Shown here one piece after another: positions 1 to 5,131 of a stretch of 5,131 nt of DNA. The stretch comes from Clostridiales bacterium (GTDB lineage: Bacteria; Bacillota; Clostridia; Christensenellales; Aristaeellaceae). Numbering within the stretch: position 1 is the first letter of the stretch; each line of letters opens with the position of its first letter. Under the pieces are notes generated by a model, which did not search any database, had not been told where the DNA came from, and worked only from the letters and a program-made list of their open reading frames with translations. The stretch spans positions 1-5,131 of the forward strand of contig JAAYJP010000164.1 of the NCBI GenBank assembly GCA_012522875.1, in the 5' to 3' direction. The position numbers were made by a program, and so were the translations under genes.

Positions 1-32
1 CGCGGCCAGGGGTCAAAAGGACCGGGCCAAAA

Positions 33-2054
33 TCAAGCCCCCACCGTGGCCTTGATCCTTCTCACCCCGGCAGAGGAACTCTCTTCCTTTTGGATCCTGA
101 AGCCCTTAAGCTCCCCGGTGCTTGTGGCATGGGGGCCGCCACAGATTTCCCTGGAAAAGTCCCCCATGCTGTATACGCGCACCTTATCCCCGTAGCGTTC
201 CTCAAACAGGCCGATGGCGCCCTGGGCTTTGGCTTCATCCACCGTCATCTCTATGTAGGAGATGGGCATGTCCGCCTTGATCGCCTCGTTCACCAGGCGC
301 TCCACTTCCATAATCTCCTCCGGCGTCATCCTGCGCCCGAAGGTGAAGTCAAAGCGCAGGCGCTCGGCGGTGATGTTGGAGCCCTTCTGGGCCACCTCCG
401 GGCCCAGAACCCGCCTGAGCGCGGCCTGGAGGAGGTGTGTGGCGGTGTGAAGCCGGGCGGTCTGCTCCCCGCTGTCGGCAAGCCCGCCCTTGAAACGCTG
501 TTCGGCCCCTGCCTGGCTGGTCTTCTGATGCTGGCGGAAACGCTCCTCAAAGCCCTGCTCGTCCACCTTCAGCCCCCGCTCCCGCGCCATTTCCATGGTG
601 ATCTCCACCGGGAAGCCATAGGTGTCATACAGTTTGAAGGCATCCCGGCCTGAAATGGTCTTGAAGCCTTTGAGGCGGGCGTCCATCTTGTCTTTGAAGG
701 CCTTGATGGTGTCGACCGCCTGGAAAACCTCCGAAATCTCACGAAACAGGGTCTGGGCCTCAGGCGTGGGCTTTAAGGCGGAACCAATATTGCGCATGGC
801 ATCCTCCGCCTGGGAAAGGCGCTTCAGGTCCGCGTCCCTGAAGAGGTTTTCCCTGAGCTCAGTCCGGAAAGCATCCATCTTCCCAATGGAGTCCTCCATC
901 CGGGAGAGCATCTTCTCAAATTCCCTGACACCCTGGCGCAGCGTCCGTGCAAACCGCTTTTCCTCCAGCAGCAGCTGTTCCAGCACAAAGGAACGGTTGT
1001 CCCTGAGCTCCGGATACACGCTTTGGTATTGGCTGATGATCACCATGGCCACATCCGCCGTAAAACCTTCGGGCATCTCAAGGCTCATGCCGTGCCGGAC
1101 CGCGCGCCTAATCAGCCTCCTGAGGACATAGCCCTGGTCCACATTGGAGGGCGTGACGCCCCGGGTATCCCCCAGGATGAAGGTAGCGGTGCGCAGATGG
1201 TCCGCGATGATGCGGAAAGCCCTGAGGTTTTCCTCATCAGCCCCCTCATAGGCCTTGCCGGAAAGCTCCTCAATTTTCGCGATGATATCGCTGAAGAGGT
1301 CGGTTTCATAGACGGTGGCCTTTTCCGCCAGCACGGAAACCGTGCGCTCAAGCCCCATGCCCGTGTCCACATTCTGATGCTTCAGCGGCACAAAGCTTCC
1401 GTCCGCCAGTTTTTCATACTGCATGAACACGTCATTCCAGATTTCCAGGTAACGCCCGCAGCCGCAGGCGGGGCTGCAGTTCGGCCCGCAGGGTTCCTGG
1501 TCCCTTACAATGAACATCTCCGTGTCCGGCCCGCAGGGGCCGGTCTGCCCGGCGGGGCCCCACCAGTTGTTTTCCTTGGGCAGGAAGAAGATCTGCTCCG
1601 GCCTGGCCCCGGCCTTCACCCACAGGTCAAAGCTTTCCTGGTCCCGGGGGGCGTTCTCATCCCCCTCAAAGACGGAAAAAGCCAGCTTATCCTTGTCCAG
1701 CGCCAGATACTGGGGGCTGGTGAGGAACTCCCAGCTCCAGGGGATCATCTCATTTTTGAAGTAATCCCCTAAGCTCCAGTTGCCCAGCATCTCAAAGAAG
1801 GTGAGGTGGCTCGTATCCCCCACATCGTCAATATCGCCGGTGCGCACGCATTTCTGGACATTGACCAGCCGCTTGCCGGCCGGATGGGGCTGGCCCATCA
1901 GGTAGGGCACCAGGGGATGCATCCCGGCGGTGGTAAAGAGCACCGTGGGATCATTCTCGGGAACCAGGGAGGCCGAAGGAATCACGGTGTGCCCCTTGTT
2001 GACAAAGAACTCTATGAACATGCTGCGCAGGTTGGCAGCGGAAATATCTTTCAT
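33..2054 (-). CDS. alaS: Alanine--tRNA ligase, short form without C-Ala domain, with a helical insertion
   Basis: Activates alanine with ATP, charges tRNA-Ala in the cytoplasm, and should hydrolyse Ser/Gly mischarged tRNA. Numbering is from the start at 2054 (673 aa). Seen: class II core with FTTAGM (40-45), CVR (69-71), motif 2 TFFEMLGNWSLGDYFK (85-100), motif 3 DTGMGLER (230-237), and a Cys cluster C189/C193/C197/C199. The tRNA-recognition helices carry PSN (Asn304) and LYDTYGFP (Asp477), equivalent to E. coli Asn303 and Asp400, which read G3:U70. The editing domain has HTATH (536-540) and CGGPH (638-642), so all four metal ligands are present. Odd: usual AlaRS is about 875 aa. The beta-barrel before the editing domain (about 95 aa) and the C-Ala domain (about 175 aa) are absent, and about 76 residues are inserted near 382-463. 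The end (GVRRIKATVGA) looks natural, not broken. The start was chosen for its SD and for alignment with the E. coli N-terminus; an in-frame ATG at 2075 would add 7 residues. It is the last visible gene of the M42 operon. Whether it is the only AlaRS in the genome is unknown. Confidence 0.93.
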   Translation of the reverse strand: MKDISAANLRSMFIEFFVNKGHTVIPSASLVPENDPTVLFTTAGMHPLVPYLMGQPHPAGKRLVNVQKCVRTGDIDDVGDTSHLTFFEMLGNWSLGDYFKNEMIPWSWEFLTSPQYLALDKDKLAFSVFEGDENAPRDQESFDLWVKAGARPEQIFFLPKENNWWGPAGQTGPCGPDTEMFIVRDQEPCGPNCSPACGCGRYLEIWNDVFMQYEKLADGSFVPLKHQNVDTGMGLERTVSVLAEKATVYETDLFSDIIAKIEELSGKAYEGADEENLRAFRIIADHLRTATFILGDTRGVTPSNVDQGYVLRRLIRRAVRHGMSLEMPEGFTADVAMVIISQYQSVYPELRDNRSFVLEQLLLEEKRFARTLRQGVREFEKMLSRMEDSIGKMDAFRTELRENLFRDADLKRLSQAEDAMRNIGSALKPTPEAQTLFREISEVFQAVDTIKAFKDKMDARLKGFKTISGRDAFKLYDTYGFPVEITMEMARERGLKVDEQGFEERFRQHQKTSQAGAEQRFKGGLADSGEQTARLHTATHLLQAALRRVLGPEVAQKGSNITAERLRFDFTFGRRMTPEEIMEVERLVNEAIKADMPISYIEMTVDEAKAQGAIGLFEERYGDKVRVYSMGDFSREICGGPHATSTGELKGFRIQKEESSSAGVRRIKATVGA
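666..911 (-). other. Insertion of about 76 residues within the AlaRS tRNA-recognition domain
   Basis: Covers about residues 382-463 of the synthetase. From FARTL to AF(K/R)LYDTYGFP there are 106 residues here against about 30 in E. coli AlaRS (recalled sequence). The segment is highly charged, rich in Lys, Arg, Glu, Asp and Ala, and its only prolines are in a single KPTP near 428-431. This suggests two long helices joined by a turn, like a helical hairpin. The reading frame and base composition match the rest of the gene, so it does not look like a recent insertion or an intein. The boundaries are approximate because the alignment was done by eye. Confidence 0.7.
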
Positions 2055-2060
2055 GTTTCG

Positions 2061-2064
2061 CTCC
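2061..2064 (-). promoter_or_regulatory. Ribosome binding site deciding the alaS start
   Basis: On the minus strand ACGGAGCGAAAC precedes the ATG at 2054, placing GGAG six bases from the start codon. The in-frame ATG at 2075 sits only two bases after the TAA of the preceding gene and has no comparable purine-rich stretch at the right distance. The start at 2054 also gives MKDISAANLRSMFIEFF, which lines up with the E. coli AlaRS N-terminus within one residue. Confidence 0.75.
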
Positions 2065-2077
2065 GTAAAAGTCATAT

Positions 2078-3076
2078 TTATACCCGGTCGATGAACTGCA
2101 GCAGCACCTTGAGCGCGCCCTCCATGTCCCGCATGTCGATGGTTTCAACCGCGGAATGCACATAGCGGCAGGGGATGGACAGGGTGCCTGTGGGCACACC
2201 GCCCCGGCTGGTCTGGATGGCGCCGCCGTCCGTTCCGCCATAGGCCAGCACCTCCCGCTGCACCTGGACGCCGGCGGCCAAAGCCGCTTCAAACAGCGCC
2301 TCCCTGACAGAGGGGCTTGCGATCATGGAGCGGTCCATGATCTTGACCGCCGGGCCCTGCCCCAGTTTCACGGCCGGGTATTTCACCTCCGGCGTGTCCC
2401 CCCAGGCGGTCACGTCCAGCGCCAGGCCAACATCCGGCTGGCTATTGAAGGCGGCTACCCCGGCTCCGCGCAGGCCCACTTCCTCCTGGGTGGAGAAAAC
2501 GCCCACGATGGTGTTCTTCTGGTCCTCCGCGTACAGGAGCATCTCCACCAGCAGCGCGCAGGCGCAGCGGTCATCCATGGCGGGAGAGGCCACCCGGTGT
2601 TTGCCCAGGGGGATGAAATCCGGGGCGTACACGGCGATATCGCCGATCTGCACCATCTTCTCCGCCTCTTCCCGGCTCTCCGCCCCAATGTCGATGAAGA
2701 GGTGCTCAAGGCCCGGCTGGCTGTTGTCTTTGGGGTTGGGCTCCACCACGCACACGCCTGGGGTGCCGTCCCCAAACACCACTTTGCGCCGCCAGGCATA
2801 GGCGGGGCTGATGCCGCCCACATTTGACACACGCAGGAAGCCCTCTTTCTCGATGTTGGTCACCACCAGGCCGATATGGTCCATGTGGGCGGAGAACATA
2901 ACCCGCCGGCCGTCCGGATCAGAGCCAAACTTCTCAACGATGAGGTTGCCCATGTGGTCCGTATGCATGCTGTCCACATGGCCCTCCAGAAGGCCCTTGA
3001 CGGCCTCCGCCACCGCGTGTTCGCTGCCTGTGGGGCCGTAGGCGGCCAACAGGGTTTTCAGGGTATCCCGAAGCAT
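2078..3076 (-). CDS. M42 family metallo-aminopeptidase C (TET-type)
   Basis: Cytosolic di-metal aminopeptidase expected to remove N-terminal residues from short peptides; M42 members assemble into dodecameric TET shells. It is 332 aa, a normal family length, with no signal peptide or membrane segment. Seen: metal ligand His64 in SAHMDHIG (62-69), DDR (168-170) with the bridging Asp, TQEEVGLRG (196-204) with catalytic Glu198 and metal-binding Glu199, Asp221 in LALDVT, and His307 in CRYVHSAVET. GGTDGGAI begins at 280. The segment between about 70 and 160, ending in FIDIGAESREEAEK, is the inserted beta domain used for oligomerisation in this family. The usual HMDEIG is HMDHIG here, a modest variation. 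A clean AAGGAG lies 7 bases before the ATG, 16 bases after gene B. TAA stop; the synthetase follows. Older databases call such proteins endoglucanase/cellulase M, a misnomer. The residue preference cannot be read from the sequence. Confidence 0.94.
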   Translation of the reverse strand: MLRDTLKTLLAAYGPTGSEHAVAEAVKGLLEGHVDSMHTDHMGNLIVEKFGSDPDGRRVMFSAHMDHIGLVVTNIEKEGFLRVSNVGGISPAYAWRRKVVFGDGTPGVCVVEPNPKDNSQPGLEHLFIDIGAESREEAEKMVQIGDIAVYAPDFIPLGKHRVASPAMDDRCACALLVEMLLYAEDQKNTIVGVFSTQEEVGLRGAGVAAFNSQPDVGLALDVTAWGDTPEVKYPAVKLGQGPAVKIMDRSMIASPSVREALFEAALAAGVQVQREVLAYGGTDGGAIQTSRGGVPTGTLSIPCRYVHSAVETIDMRDMEGALKVLLQFIDRV

Positions 3077-3083
3077 AATCTCT

Positions 3084-3089
3084 CTCCTT
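3084..3089 (-). promoter_or_regulatory. Ribosome binding site of M42 gene C
   Basis: The minus strand reads AAGGAG, then the seven bases AGAGATT, then ATG. It fills most of the 16-base gap after gene B, leaving no room for a promoter or terminator between the two genes. Confidence 0.85.
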
Positions 3090-3092
3090 CTC

Positions 3093-4100
3093 TTACAGGC
3101 TCTTCAAGAACGCGCGGGCCAGGTCAGCCTGGGCGCGGATGTCTGTCCATTTGGCCACATTGTTGGCGGAATGGATGTAGCGGCAGGGAACGCTCAGGAC
3201 CACCGTGCGCATCCCCCGGCCGGTACGCTGGAAGGAGGCGGCGTCGTTACCTCCGGTAACCCCGCGCTTCACCTGGGCCGGGATGCCCTGCTCCCCGGCC
3301 AGCTTCAGCATGGCGGAAAACAGCGCCTTGTCAGCGATGGAGGCCCGGTCCATAAAGCTCACACACACGCCCTCCCCCGGGGTGCAGACGCGGAAGCGCT
3401 CCTCCACATCCCCCAGGTCATTGGCAGCGGTGGCCTCCAGCACCACGGCAATCTCCGCTTCCAGCGCGAAGGCGGCCGTCTGGGAGCCCCTTAAGCCCAC
3501 CTCCTCCTGGGTGACAAAGGCGCAGATCAGGTCGCCTTCATACTCGTCCTCCAGAAGTTTCAGCAGGTTGAAGCAGCCTATCCGGTCATCCAGCGCTTTG
3601 GCTGCCACATAACCCTCGCCAAACTCCATATAGGGGGTGTCAAACACAGCGTAGGTGCCAAGGGGCACCAGCTTCTCCGCTTCCTTCTGGTCCTTGGCGC
3701 CGATGTCGATAAACAGCTTGGTGAACTTCATCACCTGGCCGCGATCCTCAGCCTTCTGCAGGTGAATGGGCGGCGCCCCGATGACGCCGGGCAGCGCGTC
3801 TTCCCCGATGGCCACCCATTTGGACACCGCTACCCGGGGATCGATCCCCCCGATGGGGCGGAAACGCAGCAGGCCATCCTCCGTGTACCCCGTGATGATG
3901 AAGCCGATCTCGTCCATATGGGCAGCCACCGCCACGGCAGGCTTGGCCCGGTCACGCCCGGGTTTTCTGCAGATGAGGTTGCCCATCCGGTCCACGGACA
4001 CATCATCGCAGCGCTTCTCCGCTTCCCTGCGGATAAGGGCGCGCACCGGGTTTTCATAACCGGAGGGGCCAAAGGCGTTGGCCAGGGTTTTCAGTTCCAT
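3093..4100 (-). CDS. M42 family metallo-aminopeptidase B (TET-type)
   Basis: Second M42 paralogue, 335 aa, predicted cytosolic peptide-trimming aminopeptidase needing two metal ions. Seen: His61 in AAHMDEIGF (59-67), DDR (171-173) followed by IG, TQEEVGLRG (197-205) with catalytic Glu199 and metal-binding Glu200, and His310 in CRYIHSANN. The fifth metal-ligand position is Glu222 (VLEATAAND) where gene C has Asp. Glu here is, from memory, common in a Bacillota subgroup of M42, so it probably marks a subfamily, not a defect. GGNDAAS (283-289) replaces the GGTDGG of gene C, and HSANN replaces HSAVE; both lie near the active site. FIDIGAKDQKEAEK (130-143) closes the beta domain. The start overlaps the last 10 bases of gene A, and its SD lies within gene A, so the two are probably translationally coupled. 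TAA stop. Most similar by eye to gene C among its neighbours; both share an FMDR/IMDR motif that gene A lacks. Confidence 0.94.
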   Translation of the reverse strand: MELKTLANAFGPSGYENPVRALIRREAEKRCDDVSVDRMGNLICRKPGRDRAKPAVAVAAHMDEIGFIITGYTEDGLLRFRPIGGIDPRVAVSKWVAIGEDALPGVIGAPPIHLQKAEDRGQVMKFTKLFIDIGAKDQKEAEKLVPLGTYAVFDTPYMEFGEGYVAAKALDDRIGCFNLLKLLEDEYEGDLICAFVTQEEVGLRGSQTAAFALEAEIAVVLEATAANDLGDVEERFRVCTPGEGVCVSFMDRASIADKALFSAMLKLAGEQGIPAQVKRGVTGGNDAASFQRTGRGMRTVVLSVPCRYIHSANNVAKWTDIRAQADLARAFLKSL

Positions 4101-5128
4101 AGTTCCTCCTCCCAGGACGCCTGGGCCGCGGCCGCGAAATGCGCCACCAGGCGGGCGGCCTCCTCCAGCGCCTCAAGGTCCAGCACCTCAACAGCCGTGT
4201 GCATATTCTTCACCGGCACCCCAATCAGCACGCTGGGGACGCCGGAGCGGGAGGCGGACACCTCATCCGTGTCCGTGCCCGTGCCGCGGTTGGCCACCTC
4301 TTTTTGAAGGCCAACCTTGATTTTTTTGGCAATGCCCTCCAGCTTTCCGGTAAGGACGGGGTTGAGATAAGGCCCTACGGTCACAAGCGGCGCGTCCGGA
4401 TTGCGGGTGGTTTCCCTGTCGCAGCCGGGCTGGTGGGCAAAGCCCACATCCAGCACCATGGCCATGTCAGGCTCCGTGTGGAAGGCGGAGGTCATGGCGC
4501 CGCGGCCGCCCACCTCTTCCTGGCTGGAGGCGATAAAATACAGGTCCGCCTGGGGCCTGAGGTCCTTGAGCATTTGCATCGCCCGGTACAGGATGGCGAC
4601 ACAGCAGCGGTCATCCAGGGTTTTTGACGCCACCCGTTCGTTTTTCAGCTCCGTAAAGCGGTGCTCCAACTGCATTTGGTCGCCCACCCGCACCAGTTCC
4701 TTCACCCTGGCGGCAGGCAGGCCCAGGTCCACATAAAGCTCTTCCAGCTTCTGAGCCTTGCCCCGCTCTGCCTCACTCAGGAGATGGGGCGCCTTGGCCC
4801 CCACGATGCCGGGGAGCGTCTCCCTGCCAAAGACCGTCAGGCGCATACCGGGCAGGATGCGGGGATCGATCCCCCCCACCTGCCCCAGGCGCAGGCTGCC
4901 GTCTTCCTCGATATTTGTGACCATCAGGCCAATCTCATCCAGATGGGCCACAAAGGCCAGCCTGGGCCCCTCCCCTCTGATGCGGCCCACCACGCTGTGC
5001 ATGGCGTCCACCCTGACCTCATCACAGTATTCAGAGAAACGCCCGGCCACCCATTCCGCTACCGGCCTTTCATCTCCCGGCAGGCCGCGCTGTAGGGTCA
5101 CCTCGCGTAAAAACGCCTTGAGCTCCAT
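4091..5128 (-). CDS. M42 family metallopeptidase A (divergent GTD-type member)
   Basis: Third and most divergent M42 paralogue, 345 aa, first visible gene of the operon. Seen: His62 in VAHLDEIGL (60-68, Leu where the others have Met), TLDDRCCVA (170-178) with the bridging Asp, SSQEEVGGRGA (201-211) with catalytic Glu204 and metal-binding Glu205, Asp227 in VLDVGF, and His310 in NMHTAVEV. All metal and catalytic positions are therefore present. It lacks the MDR motif of the other two and has VGPYLNPVL (251-259) and GTGTDTDEVSASR (282-294), a pattern I recall from a separate M42 subgroup whose substrates are less well defined. No signal peptide. The start codon lies three bases from the window edge, so no ribosome binding site can be seen. 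The ATG is favoured because MELK.F resembles the start of gene B and the alignment begins here; a longer N-terminus cannot be excluded. TGA stop, inside gene B. The C-terminus (ASWEEELWN) is partly dictated by the SD of gene B. Confidence 0.92.
   Translation of the reverse strand: MELKAFLREVTLQRGLPGDERPVAEWVAGRFSEYCDEVRVDAMHSVVGRIRGEGPRLAFVAHLDEIGLMVTNIEEDGSLRLGQVGGIDPRILPGMRLTVFGRETLPGIVGAKAPHLLSEAERGKAQKLEELYVDLGLPAARVKELVRVGDQMQLEHRFTELKNERVASKTLDDRCCVAILYRAMQMLKDLRPQADLYFIASSQEEVGGRGAMTSAFHTEPDMAMVLDVGFAHQPGCDRETTRNPDAPLVTVGPYLNPVLTGKLEGIAKKIKVGLQKEVANRGTGTDTDEVSASRSGVPSVLIGVPVKNMHTAVEVLDLEALEEAARLVAHFAAAAQASWEEELWN
4105..4113 (-). promoter_or_regulatory. Ribosome binding site of M42 gene B, inside gene A
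   Basis: The minus strand reads GGGAGGAGG followed by AACT and ATG, giving overlapping SD cores four and seven bases from the start. These bases also encode the Trp-Glu-Glu-Glu part of the C-terminus of gene A. Ribosomes finishing gene A pass directly over this site, which supports translational coupling. Confidence 0.85.
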
Positions 5129-5131
5129 CCC

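Noticed and set aside
4..28. Imperfect hairpin just after the AlaRS stop: GGCC pairs with GGCC and GGTC with GACC around a 5-base loop.
   Set aside because: It could be a terminator for the operon, but the stem has a 3x1 internal loop, the T run lies before the hairpin on the transcribed strand, and the window ends before any following U tract could be seen.
33..35. Possibility that the AlaRS stop codon (TGA) is a nonsense mutation or recoded, truncating a full-length enzyme.
   Set aside because: The 32 following bases happen to stay open, but the translation (FWPGPFDPWP) does not resemble the start of C-Ala, and the missing internal beta-barrel fits a naturally compact family. Gene A also ends in TGA at a sensible position.
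90..653. Open frame of 187 codons on the plus strand opposite the AlaRS editing domain.
   Set aside because: Antisense to the strongly conserved HTATH and CGGPH region, and the translation resembles no known protein.
666..911. AlaRS insertion as an intein or mobile element.
   Set aside because: It is far too short, has no Cys/Ser start or His-Asn end, and has no flanking repeats; the composition matches the host gene.
1023..1772. Long open frame of 249 codons on the plus strand opposite the synthetase.
   Set aside because: It has no recognisable domain, lies wholly antisense to conserved AlaRS motifs, and is the kind of frame expected opposite GC-rich coding DNA.
2156..2827. Open frame of 223 codons on the plus strand opposite M42 gene C.
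   Set aside because: His-, Gly- and Ala-rich translation with no family resemblance; a shadow of the M42 codon pattern.
2078..5128. M42 genes as cellulases (endoglucanase M).
   Set aside because: The conserved His/Asp/Glu-Glu/His metal set is that of aminopeptidases, and the cellulase label on this family is a historical annotation error.

Overview
The window holds four genes, all complete or very nearly so and all on the minus strand, so transcription runs from position 5131 down to 1. The order is M42 metallopeptidase A (4091-5128), M42 metallopeptidase B (3093-4100), M42 metallopeptidase C (2078-3076), and an unusual short alanyl-tRNA synthetase (33-2054). The spacing (10-base overlap, 16-base gap, 23-base gap) and a good Shine-Dalgarno sequence before each of the last three genes indicate one transcript. 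Its promoter would lie beyond the right edge, and no promoter is visible inside. No gap exceeds 32 bases, and there are no RNA genes, mobile elements or CRISPR repeats.

The DNA is GC-rich (by eye about 60%), with strong AGGAGG-type ribosome binding sites and tandem cytosolic M42 peptidases. This fits a high-GC anaerobic member of the Bacillota (Clostridia), perhaps from a gut or rumen. That placement is inference. The synthetase resembles, from memory, the compact AlaRS common in Candidate Phyla Radiation bacteria and some Clostridia, so the lineage is not settled.

The three M42 enzymes are clearly diverged paralogues, not recent copies. Each keeps the full set of dinuclear-metal and catalytic positions but differs in its substrate-pocket motifs. 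M42 enzymes form 12-subunit tetrahedral (TET) shells that trim peptides to free amino acids in the cytoplasm. Three paralogues in a row suggest complementary residue specificities or mixed shells.

The synthetase is the most unusual gene. It keeps the catalytic core, both residues that read the G3:U70 identity pair, and a complete four-residue zinc/editing site. It lacks the beta-barrel linker before the editing domain and the entire C-Ala domain. It also carries about 76 extra, probably helical residues between the two G3:U70-reading residues. Together the operon links release of amino acids from peptides to charging of tRNA-Ala. That link is a hypothesis from gene order only.
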